A stretch of 5,069 bases of DNA from Pseudomonadota bacterium (GTDB taxonomy: Bacteria > SAR324 > XYD2-FULL-50-16 > JAHJRI01), in NCBI GenBank assembly GCA_022360105.1, contig JAKSDL010000147.1, positions 1 to 5,069 of the forward strand, in the 5' to 3' direction. The notes beneath the pieces were generated by a model that was given only the letters and a program-made list of their open reading frames with translations, had not been told where the DNA came from and searched no databases. Below are positions 1 through 4,950 of the stretch, piece after piece. The position numbers were made by a program, and so were the translations under genes. Each line of letters begins with the position of its first letter. Positions within the stretch are counted from its first letter, which is position 1.

Positions 1-76
1 ATATGGCGATGAGTGGGTCGAAAGCATTTTCCTAATTAATCATTAATCAAAATTAATACTCGATCAGGATAGAATG

Positions 77-101
77 TAGGATGGGTAACTTGTTACCCAT
101 C
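77..101 (+). repeat. REP-like hairpin, family 1, copy A
   Basis: GTAG (77-80, its last G shared with the stem) leads into a perfect 10-bp palindrome: GATGGGTAAC (80-89), a TT loop, then GTTACCCATC (92-101). A GTAG or GGAG tetranucleotide at the 5' foot of a short hairpin is the known signature of REP elements mobilised by RAYT (TnpA_REP) transposases. No such transposase lies in this window. Assignment to a REP family is inference from this architecture and from the further copies nearby. Confidence 0.75.
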
Positions 102-137
102 AATCGGATGTCAATGACTTTTAATCACATTCCACCC

Positions 138-164
138 GATGGGTAACAGAGTTACCCATCCTAC
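138..164 (-). repeat. REP-like hairpin, family 1, copy B (inverted)
   Basis: This is the inverted partner of the copy at 77-101. Read on the minus strand it is GTAG followed by the same 10-bp stem, with a 3-base loop (148-150) instead of 2. The two copies lie 36 bases apart in opposite orientation, the arrangement typical of REP doublets (BIMEs). The pair can also fold as one long cruciform, because arm A is complementary to arm B over almost its whole length. Confidence 0.75.
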
Positions 165-208
165 GATTCTCTGAATATAAAATCGGAATTATTCATTCAT
201 GCCGGAAG

Positions 209-238
209 GTAGGATGGGCCGGCGACAGCCTGCCCATC
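209..238 (+). repeat. REP-like hairpin, family 1, variant copy C
   Basis: GTAG (209-212) is followed by GATGGGC (213-219) and its complement GCCCATC (232-238). There is one mismatch (220/231), then a further GGC/GCC pairing (221-223/228-230) around a GACA loop. The outer stem matches the GATGGG/CCCATC of copies A and B but the inner stem has different bases with pairing retained. This covariation supports selection on the folded structure rather than on the sequence alone. Confidence 0.65.
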
Positions 239-251
239 TTAACGTCATTGT

Positions 252-281
252 GATCAGGATCGAATGTAGATGGAAAACATC
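252..281 (+). repeat. Decayed family 1 copy with shared left flank
   Basis: Bases 252-269 repeat 62-79 (GATCAGGATMGAATGTAG) with one mismatch, so the similarity extends upstream of the GTAG into the flank. After GTAG (266-269) only a weak GATG/CATC pairing (269-272/278-281) remains. It is probably a degenerate copy of the unit at 62-101 rather than a functional hairpin. Confidence 0.45.
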
Positions 282-409
282 CCGGCTAAGAGCTATCCTT
301 TTCCGATATCCAAACACTGGACGCAAAAGGAGGTTACTTGTAGACTTACAAAAACAGTACGTGCAAAGGTTCAGTTTAGTAGAGACAATTCACTTTCCCG
401 GATCGAACC

Positions 410-808
410 ATGAATAATACAGGGTCTCAGCCGTTTTCCAAAAAATGGGTACTTGGCAGCATGGCCACATTCATCCTTGTTGAGCTTACTTTAGGAGGCT
501 TGGTAGGTGGGTTGGTCAGCGGCTATATATCGATCAGTCTGCGGTTTATGTTTCAAGGATTGCTGCATCTTGCCAGCTTTTTTATTGGAGGCTTCATTAT
601 TGGATTGGTTTCGCCAGGTATCAGGATCCTGGAGCCGGCTGTAGGTGCTTTTTTGTCAGTCGCCATCATGCTGGTACTAACCATATTTACACCCTACAGC
701 TTCATTCATTTCAGCTTGACCAAACTCCTGGTTGGCGGAGCTATCGCTTTTGCCCTGGCTCTGTTTGGAGCTCGCATTGGTGAAAGGTTTACCGGAAACC
801 AACCTTAA
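410..808 (+). CDS. Small four-helix integral membrane protein, function unknown
   Basis: The product has 132 residues and I do not recognise the family. It shows four hydrophobic stretches, roughly residues 14-40, 49-68, 74-95 and 105-123, with short polar loops, so it should be an inner-membrane protein. TM1 and TM2 contain glycine patches (GGLVGGLVSG near 29-38, GGFIIG near 60-65) of the kind that let helices pack tightly. The N-terminus has KK (11-12) and the C-terminus is Arg/Glu-containing. ATG 410 is the first start after an in-frame TAG at 380-382, so the start is well bounded, but there is no clear Shine-Dalgarno sequence before it. Hydrophobic periodicity and sensible composition make it a likely real gene. 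Its stop is only 6 bases from the stop of the convergent transporter gene. Nothing indicates a substrate or partner. Confidence 0.7.
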   Translation: MNNTGSQPFSKKWVLGSMATFILVELTLGGLVGGLVSGYISISLRFMFQGLLHLASFFIGGFIIGLVSPGIRILEPAVGAFLSVAIMLVLTIFTPYSFIHFSLTKLLVGGAIAFALALFGARIGERFTGNQP

Positions 809-814
809 ACTGGC

Positions 815-2077
815 TTACTTTTCCCTGATAACGTTAATGTAGTCACGTACAAACATTGCCACAGCAGTTGTTACCGGCACTGCTATGATGGCCCCGATGA
901 TCCCCAGGAATTGCCAGCCTATTAATAACACCAACAGAATAATAATCGGAGACAATCCGACAACCCGTTTCATGACTGCCGGCACCAGAATATTACCTTC
1001 CACGGTTTGTATGATTATATAGAAAATAATCAGCTTTATGGAAACGGTCATGGATGTACCCAAGGCAACCGGCAGTGAAAATATCAGAAAAATGAGTGGT
1101 CCGATATAAGGTATCATTTCTCCAATACCCATTATTAGTGCCAGGGTAAAAGCATATTTCTCCATGCCTATGATAATTAACCCGACAAAGGTCAGCGAAA
1201 ACATAATCAGCACTAGCAAAAAGGTACCACGCAGCCAGGCTCCCATCTGCAACTGAATGTCTCTTATGCGGGTGGAAATATAGACCCCGTATCGTTGGGG
1301 AAACAAAGATTGAAAGAAATCCTGCAGGTTATTGCGATCCACTACCATAAAGAAAACCAGGAAGAAGACCAGAACCAGGCTGAAAAAGAACTCGGCTATC
1401 GACAATGTGATTGAGGTAACACCAGCCCCAACAACACCAACAGTAGACCCCACACCGGAGGCAAGACTCCTGATTTGGTTCATAAAATCTGCAAAATCAT
1501 CCAGTAGCTGCTTAAAAATAATTTCCAGATTGACCGATTGAAACGACTGAACGATATAAGAACGGGCGGCTTCAGGCAAAAATTCCATGCCTGTGCCTGT
1601 TTTGAGGTTTTCAAACAGATTGCTGAAATATTGGCCGATATTGGTCGCAATCAGTGTAATCTGTTCGACAATGATGGGAACTGCCGAACCGATCACAAGC
1701 ACAAAAACACTGAAAAATAGTAATAATATCAATACTACACCAACTGACCGTGGAATACGTCTTTTTTCCAGCCAATCCACAAAAGGTTCAAGAGCTGATG
1801 CGAAAAACAGGGAGATAAAAAACAGGACAAGCAATCCTTTGATTTCATAAAGAAAATATGCAAGGGCAAGAATCCCCAGAATCACGATTGTCGCCCTTGC
1901 CACAGATCTGGCCGAAACATCCACAATCTGATGTTGATCTTTAGGTATTTCCGTTTCTTTCCTGGCTTCCGGAAAGGTTAGTTTTTCAACCGTGGTGCTT
2001 TGTTTCAGTTCTTCCTGCATTTGTTGCAGTTTCTTTAACGCAGATTTGGCTCTTTCTATAAAAGATTGTGGGTCCAT
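815..2077 (-). CDS. AI-2E family transporter (UPF0118/PerM/TqsA-like permease)
   Basis: This 420-residue polytopic inner-membrane protein belongs to the AI-2E transporter family (PF01594). Members include TqsA (autoinducer-2 export), YdiK/PerM and Na+/H+ antiporter-like proteins, so the substrate cannot be read from sequence. Family landmarks run in order: paired helices at about 62-80 and 82-98, ALEPFVDWLEKRR (95-107), a helix at 112-135, a long soluble stretch (about 140-215), a helix ending FFMVVDRN (242-249), the re-entrant region GEMIPYIGP (319-327), QTVEGNILVPAVM (357-369), GLSP (374-377) and GIIGAIIAVP (392-401). The first 60 residues are an unusually long charged cytoplasmic extension with a probable coiled coil (about 5-30). 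I chose ATG 2077 because GGAGGA at 2089-2084 sits 6 bases upstream. A TTG at 2113 would add 12 residues but lacks a ribosome site. It converges tightly with the small membrane protein gene. Confidence 0.93.
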   Translation of the reverse strand: MDPQSFIERAKSALKKLQQMQEELKQSTTVEKLTFPEARKETEIPKDQHQIVDVSARSVARATIVILGILALAYFLYEIKGLLVLFFISLFFASALEPFVDWLEKRRIPRSVGVVLILLLFFSVFVLVIGSAVPIIVEQITLIATNIGQYFSNLFENLKTGTGMEFLPEAARSYIVQSFQSVNLEIIFKQLLDDFADFMNQIRSLASGVGSTVGVVGAGVTSITLSIAEFFFSLVLVFFLVFFMVVDRNNLQDFFQSLFPQRYGVYISTRIRDIQLQMGAWLRGTFLLVLIMFSLTFVGLIIIGMEKYAFTLALIMGIGEMIPYIGPLIFLIFSLPVALGTSMTVSIKLIIFYIIIQTVEGNILVPAVMKRVVGLSPIIILLVLLIGWQFLGIIGAIIAVPVTTAVAMFVRDYINVIREK

Positions 2078-2083
2078 GCCTTG

Positions 2084-2089
2084 TCCTCC
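2084..2089 (-). promoter_or_regulatory. Ribosome binding site deciding the transporter start
   Basis: GGAGGA on the minus strand, 6 bases before ATG 2077, is the only strong Shine-Dalgarno sequence seen directly in front of a coding gene in the window. It selects ATG 2077 over the in-frame TTG at 2113. Confidence 0.8.
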
Positions 2090-2146
2090 GCAGATTTCTT
2101 TCTTCTCAACCAAGTCCCTGTTTGTTTATAAAACTCATCTGTATTT

Positions 2147-2254
2147 ATTCACCACGAAGACACGAAGAGCACGAAGTTTTTCGTTTAAAGGCTTTTAAGC
2201 CAGGAATCGGGGGGGCTTTGTGAAATTCGTGAGCTTCGTGTCTTCGTGGTGAAT
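2147..2254. repeat. Large inverted repeat made of CACGAAG motifs
   Basis: The left arm (2147-2180) begins with 21 bases, 2147-2167, that are exactly complementary to 2234-2254. Pairing continues inward with a few mismatches to 2180/2221. Each arm is itself a short tandem of CACGAAG units spaced by one or two bases. The loop of about 40 bases includes GGCTTTTAAGCC (2190-2201) and a run of seven G. CACGAAG-type repeats of this look occur between genes in many bacterial genomes. Their role is not established, and this copy could act as a transcript-stabilising or terminating hairpin or be a non-autonomous mobile element. Confidence 0.8.
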
Positions 2255-2444
2255 AGTTACACTCATCTTTTTATATTTATCCGCTTATTTCAATAGCGTT
2301 TTTAAACAAAGGCCCGTGAATCCGTCTAAAACCTGCTATTTTTCAGATTCGAATTCGAAATCGTTCTGCTTTGGTGAATTAACATACCTGGACTGATATG
2401 ATGAAACACTCAGGGAATTTCCACTTCATCAGGGAAAAATCGCT

Positions 2445-2471
2445 TTTAGGCGCTACGTAGGAGCGCCCTTC
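2445..2471 (-). repeat. REP-like hairpin, family 2, copy D
   Basis: On the plus strand GGCGCT (2449-2454) pairs with AGCGCC (2462-2467) around ACGTAGG. Read on the minus strand it is GAAG then the hairpin then CCTAAA, matching the copy at 4735-4763 in its layout, its TACGT loop and its TAAA tail. Its foot is GAAG rather than GTAG, so it may be a diverged copy. It faces the copy at 2546-2569 in inverted orientation. Confidence 0.6.
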
Positions 2472-2521
2472 ATTTGCCCTCGAAGACAAGCAGATGTTGT
2501 CTTGAATAAGCGTTATAAAAT

Positions 2522-2582
2522 CTTGATTGAAGCAGATTACAAACGGTAGGGCGGCCCTACGTGGGCGCCGGTGAAGGGTTGG
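2522..2582 (+). repeat. 61-base repeat with family 2 REP hairpin; left partner of a distant inverted pair
   Basis: The unit starts CTTGATTGAAGCAG (2522-2535) and contains GTAG (2546-2549). Next comes the hairpin GGCGGCC (2550-2556), loop CTACGT, GGGCGCC (2563-2569), with one mismatch in the stem, and the unit ends GGGTTGG (2576-2582). An inverted copy lies at 4848-4910. By eye about 53 of 63 aligned positions agree, and similarity stops abruptly on both sides. It ends 8 bases beyond the peptidase stop codon, so its hairpin may also protect or end that transcript. Confidence 0.75.
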
Positions 2583-2590
2583 CGAAGGTA

Positions 2591-3808
2591 TTAATTATAG
2601 GTATTGGCAAATCTGTGGTATGTTTCAATAAGCCGGTCCCAGCCGGTATCCATGGCAAATCGTGAAGCGGAATATTTGTCATACATGTTCTGTTTTCTCT
2701 GTTCTGAAATTCTTGAAAGATCCTTGAAAAACAAGACCGATAGTCCTGATGCCTTTCTGATAAAGTTGTTGGAGTAACTCTGTATAATTCCCAGCCTGGG
2801 AATTTCAAACGGTGTTTTTAGCACCGATTCCAATGTTGAGAAGAAATCTGCTACATCATAGTAGGTCATGAGGCGATAACGACCCAAAGGTTTGAAATGG
2901 TTAGCATTATCCAAAGTAAATTTCAGAGCATAAAGATAATCATTCCTGGTTTTTTCGCTTTCAAGTCCTTTGATTAGAGTCTGTGCGTGTATTTTGAATA
3001 AGTCGATATTAAGGGACTTAAGATCAGTTGCAGACATCGTGGACTTATAATACATGGCATCCTTGTTACTGATTATTTCTATAAAATCGTTTACTACATC
3101 TTTGCCAATTGTAATTGCATTTGAATTTGGTCTTAGTTTAGTAACCAGCCCTTCATAGTCAATTCCGGGTCTGGAAGAATAGGTATAGTGGGTCGCGGCA
3201 TCCATTGAATAGTGCATTAAATCCTGGGATGCAACCATCACCGAAACAAGACCTTTGAATTGATAAGCAACCTCCACGGACGCCATGTTGCAACTATCAA
3301 AAATCAGGAGTTCCAGAGGTTGCTTGAGTCTCTTTTTTAACACTTTACTGATAAGCAACGGATCTTGCGGACTGTTGTAACCAACGCGTGAAAAGCCTGG
3401 TATGATACCCCAACCATGAGATTTAACTATGAGAATGTTTTTGTTTCCAAGATATCCGGAAAGAAACTCATCCAATACTTCAGGGTTGCCCATATCCCTT
3501 TCACCCATGCTGATCGATTGCGAATGGATTCTATTTCGATCATTATCTTTTTTGATGTCATAAATCCTGACCGTTGAATCTCTTGTCTTTTTATATGGCC
3601 TGTCGTAAACCGCACTTATGTTTGCAAAAGGAGAATCCACCTCTTCCAGTTGATTGATATTGTATTCACAAATTCTCTCGAGTTCCGCATTTTCCCCATC
3701 AAAGTACCCCAGGATGCTCCAAGGCTTTGTCAATCCGGTATCCGCAAGAGCATGAGTCGGAATTGAACTCCACACCAGAATGATCATCACTACAAACAGT
3801 TTCTTCAT
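2591..3808 (-). CDS. Secreted clostripain-like (family C11) cysteine peptidase
   Basis: The 405-residue product has a Sec signal peptide: MKK, a hydrophobic core at 4-16, and probable cleavage after ALA at 20-22. The mature domain fits peptidase family C11 (clan CD, the caspase/gingipain/clostripain fold). WSILGYFDGENAELE (30-44) matches the family's N-terminal W-x-Y-x-D-G-x-N strand. ILIVKSHGWG (125-134) holds the catalytic His131. LLIFDSCNMASVEVAYQ (167-183) holds the catalytic Cys173, followed by VMVASQ (190-195). Near the end, ASGLSVLFF (353-361) and TGWDRLIETY (388-397) match the usual C11 tail. The His-Cys dyad is intact, so it should be active, and family members usually cut after Arg or Lys. 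Export to the periplasm or outside is inferred. There is no lipobox. ATG 3808 is the first start after an in-frame stop four codons upstream. There is no clear ribosome site but a TATAAT box lies 8 bases before the ATG. It is divergent from brnTA. Confidence 0.88.
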   Translation of the reverse strand: MKKLFVVMIILVWSSIPTHALADTGLTKPWSILGYFDGENAELERICEYNINQLEEVDSPFANISAVYDRPYKKTRDSTVRIYDIKKDNDRNRIHSQSISMGERDMGNPEVLDEFLSGYLGNKNILIVKSHGWGIIPGFSRVGYNSPQDPLLISKVLKKRLKQPLELLIFDSCNMASVEVAYQFKGLVSVMVASQDLMHYSMDAATHYTYSSRPGIDYEGLVTKLRPNSNAITIGKDVVNDFIEIISNKDAMYYKSTMSATDLKSLNIDLFKIHAQTLIKGLESEKTRNDYLYALKFTLDNANHFKPLGRYRLMTYYDVADFFSTLESVLKTPFEIPRLGIIQSYSNNFIRKASGLSVLFFKDLSRISEQRKQNMYDKYSASRFAMDTGWDRLIETYHRFANTYN

Positions 3809-3816
3809 TGCCGGTA

Positions 3817-3822
3817 ATTATA
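3817..3822 (-). promoter_or_regulatory. Possible -10 box of the C11 peptidase gene
   Basis: A perfect TATAAT on the minus strand ends 8 bases before ATG 3808. Transcription from it would start at or within a base or two of the A of the ATG, giving a leaderless message. This fits the absence of a Shine-Dalgarno sequence. No good -35 hexamer lies 16-18 bases upstream, so the region is AT-rich and chance is possible. Confidence 0.4.
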
Positions 3823-4191
3823 AAATGTTAATGCAACTTCGGGTTTGAAAGTTCTTTTTCTCACGGTTTTTCTTCTGTTTGATTCTTTTTACTTCTATTC
3901 TATTTTAGCTGATAGCCAGAGGCAAGGATTTGAATGATTTCTGGTCAACAAAGCCGGTATAGTCAATGAAATGTTACTTTTGAAATAACAAAATGAGATA
4001 GAATTGATTGGCAATTCCTGTAATTAGTTGATTAAAAAGATAAAATACGATCAGGTTTTTTCTTAAATCGCAGCAAAATCAATTTTATTCCATAACGCCC
4101 GATGAAATGCTTGCGATAGATAAAGGACAGGAGTGGAAGAATCGGACAGATCCTATTAAAGGCTCTGCCAATGTTCCAATACAAACAATCC

Positions 4192-4226
4192 TTGACTCAG
4201 GTTACTCTGATAAATACAATGTACAT
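4192..4226 (+). promoter_or_regulatory. brnTA promoter with overlapping palindromic operator candidate
   Basis: TTGACT (4192-4197) and TACAAT (4215-4220) are separated by exactly 17 bases, a near-consensus sigma-70 promoter. The predicted start point, about 4226-4228, coincides with the brnT ATG at 4227, so the mRNA would be leaderless or nearly so. The perfect 8-bp palindrome ATGTACAT (4219-4226) overlaps the end of the -10 box and the start point. BrnA antitoxins are known to repress their own operon by binding palindromic sites in the promoter, so this is a candidate operator. The promoter is directly visible and the operator role is inference. Confidence 0.65.
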
Positions 4227-4520
4227 ATGGATAAAATTGATTTCGAGTGGGATAAGAATAAAGAAAACATAAACTTACAAAAGCATGGTATTTCATTTGA
4301 AGAGGCAAAAACAGTCTTTTATGATGAGTTTGCTGTTCAATACTATGATCCGGACCATTCTGAAACAGAAGACAGATTCCTTATTTTAGGCATGAGTTTT
4401 AGACTGAGAACTATTGTTGTTTGTCATTGTTATCGGCAGGAGGAGACTACAATTCGAATTATATCTGCAAGAAAAGCAAATAAATTGGAAGAAAAAGAAT
4501 ACTGGAGAAAAAGAAAATGA
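4227..4520 (+). CDS. brnT: BrnT family toxin (RelE-fold ribonuclease)
   Basis: The 97-residue product is a BrnT toxin (PF04365, formerly DUF497). BrnT has a RelE-like fold and acts as a ribonuclease that halts translation, neutralised by BrnA. Family landmarks in order are FEWD (6-9), NLQKHGISFEEA (16-27), VFYD (30-33), DPDHSETEDRF (41-51), a conserved Gly55 and Arg61, VVCHCYR (64-70), IRIISARKA (76-84) and EEKEYW (88-93). Full length and with no broken motif, it looks functional. I chose ATG 4227, not the in-frame ATG 4107, because BrnT proteins begin right before the FEWD strand and because a good promoter lies just upstream. No Shine-Dalgarno sequence is present, which agrees with leaderless translation. 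Its stop overlaps the brnA start as ATGA (4517-4520), so the two are co-transcribed and probably translationally coupled. Confidence 0.92.
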   Translation: MDKIDFEWDKNKENINLQKHGISFEEAKTVFYDEFAVQYYDPDHSETEDRFLILGMSFRLRTIVVCHCYRQEETTIRIISARKANKLEEKEYWRKRK

Positions 4521-4738
4521 GAGACAACTATGACTTTTCTAAAATGAAAGGGCGCAAGAATCCTTACACCAAGTATTTAAAACAGCCTGTTACAATCCGA
4601 CTTGATCGGGATTCAGTAGAGTACTTCAAATCTTTGACCGAAGAAACAGGCATCCCGTACCAGACTTTAATAAATCTCTATTTACGTGACTGTGCTGTTA
4701 ACAAGCGTAAACTTCAAATGCAATGGGCAAATCAGTAG
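4517..4738 (+). CDS. brnA: BrnA family antitoxin (ribbon-helix-helix)
   Basis: The 73-residue product is a BrnA antitoxin (PF14384). It binds and neutralises BrnT and represses the operon. The N-terminal DFSKMKGRKNPY (6-17) is the family's lead segment. QPVTIRLD (23-30) is the ribbon strand that contacts DNA, followed by helix A (about 31-44, ending EETG) and helix B (PYQTLINLYLRDCA, 47-60), together a typical ribbon-helix-helix dimer. The tail KRKLQMQW (63-70) is also family-like, so the protein is essentially full length. The start ATG overlaps the brnT stop by four bases, with GGAG 9 bases upstream (4504-4507). The stop codon TAG is part of the GTAG foot of a REP hairpin beginning at 4735, so the final residue or so may have been reset by the repeat's arrival. 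Confidence 0.92.
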   Translation: MRDNYDFSKMKGRKNPYTKYLKQPVTIRLDRDSVEYFKSLTEETGIPYQTLINLYLRDCAVNKRKLQMQWANQ

Positions 4739-4763
4739 GGCGGTCTTACGTGACCGCCTAAAG
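4735..4763 (+). repeat. REP-like hairpin, family 2, copy E, overlapping the brnA stop
   Basis: GTAG (4735-4738) leads a perfect 7-bp stem: GGCGGTC (4739-4745), loop TTACGT, GACCGCC (4752-4758), then TAAA. The TAG of the foot is the brnA stop codon and the preceding G ends its last Gln codon. The hairpin starts at the first base after the stop, so it could end or stabilise the brnTA message, though no T run follows. The stem differs in sequence from the copy at 4863-4882 yet pairs fully. Confidence 0.75.
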
Positions 4764-4847
4764 GCCGCTGCAATGCAAAAAACCTGGAAGATTATGCATA
4801 AACGTCATTCATAGATACAAACCCGTTTAAGTAATTTGTTCATTCTC

Positions 4848-4910
4848 CCAACCCACTCCTCCGGCGGCCACCTATGGCCGCCCTACCATTTGTAGCCTGC
4901 TTCAATCAAG
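4848..4910 (-). repeat. 63-base repeat with family 2 REP hairpin; right partner of the inverted pair
   Basis: This is the inverted counterpart of 2522-2582. Read on the minus strand it has the same CTTGATTGAAGCAG start (4910-4897), then GTAG (4886-4883), a perfect 7-bp stem GGCGGCC/GGCCGCC (4882-4876/4869-4863) with a 6-base loop, and the same GGGTTGG end (4854-4848). Together with the left copy it brackets the C11 peptidase and brnTA. It also forms a face-to-face doublet with the hairpin at 4735-4758. Confidence 0.75.
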
Positions 4911-4950
4911 GTTCCGGAGAATTGATAGTCTGAACCAAATGACATCAAGC

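Larger units (their letters stand above)
1..409. other. Gene-free left end carrying REP-like repeats
   Basis: I see no convincing gene here. An open frame from ATG 199 to 417 runs straight through a repeat hairpin, has an Arg-rich composition without domain features, and overlaps the next gene, so I treat it as spurious. The stretch is dominated by GTAG-led palindromes at 77-101, 138-164 and 209-238 and a decayed fourth copy at 252-281. A strong Shine-Dalgarno-like AAAAGGAGG at 325-333 is not followed by a usable start (TTG then an immediate stop). The first 30-46 bases could be the tail of an upstream gene: frame 2 ends at TAA 44-46 and frame 3 at TAA 33-35, but there is too little sequence to decide. 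Confidence 0.6.
2078..2590. other. Repeat-filled gap between peptidase and transporter genes
   Basis: No credible gene is present, only tiny unsupported frames. From left to right it holds the transporter ribosome site, the CACGAAG inverted repeat (2147-2254), and an AT-rich stretch with a perfect 12-bp palindrome TTCGAATTCGAA at 2348-2359. Then come a family 2 REP hairpin (2445-2471), a simple hairpin AAGACAA/TTGTCTT (2483-2489/2497-2503, 7-base loop) and the 61-base repeat with a second REP hairpin (2522-2582). Both flanking genes read leftwards. The gap is over 500 bases and full of hairpins, so I do not treat them as an operon. Confidence 0.7.
3809..4226. other. Divergent intergenic region between peptidase and brnTA
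   Basis: About 420 AT-rich bases separate the two divergent units. It contains the -10 box of the peptidase on the left and the brnTA promoter on the right. A pyrimidine-rich tract on the plus strand runs from about 3848 to 3903. An open frame from ATG 4107 continues into brnT and would add 40 residues. Those residues do not resemble any BrnT N-terminus, lack a ribosome site, and are crossed by the brnTA promoter, so I leave them out. I see no RNA gene. Confidence 0.6.

Noticed and set aside
2..46. Possible tail of an upstream gene (frame 2 reads YGDEWVESIFLINH then stop; frame 3 ends at 33-35)
   Set aside because: Fourteen codons or fewer, two competing frames, and nothing recognisable; it cannot be told from chance.
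325..341. Strong Shine-Dalgarno-like AAAAGGAGG
   Set aside because: The only start at suitable spacing is a TTG followed directly by TAG; the next in-phase option is too far away.
199..417. 72-codon open frame on the plus strand
   Set aside because: It begins inside spacer, runs through the REP hairpin at 209-238, has no ribosome site or domain features, and overlaps the start of the 132-residue gene.
786..800. Small palindrome GGTTTACCGGAAACC near the convergent stops as a terminator
   Set aside because: A five-bp stem lying inside the coding sequence without a T run is too weak to call a terminator.
1332..1850. Several plus-strand open frames inside the transporter gene
   Set aside because: They are antisense shadows of a well-supported AI-2E family gene, with unnatural composition.
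2557..2808. 83-codon minus-strand frame overlapping the end of the peptidase gene
   Set aside because: It is an alternative frame of the C11 gene that runs out into the REP repeat; no family resemblance.
2522..4910. Insertion sequence or composite transposon
   Set aside because: No transposase or integrase is encoded between the inverted repeats, and no target duplication is evident at their outer edges.
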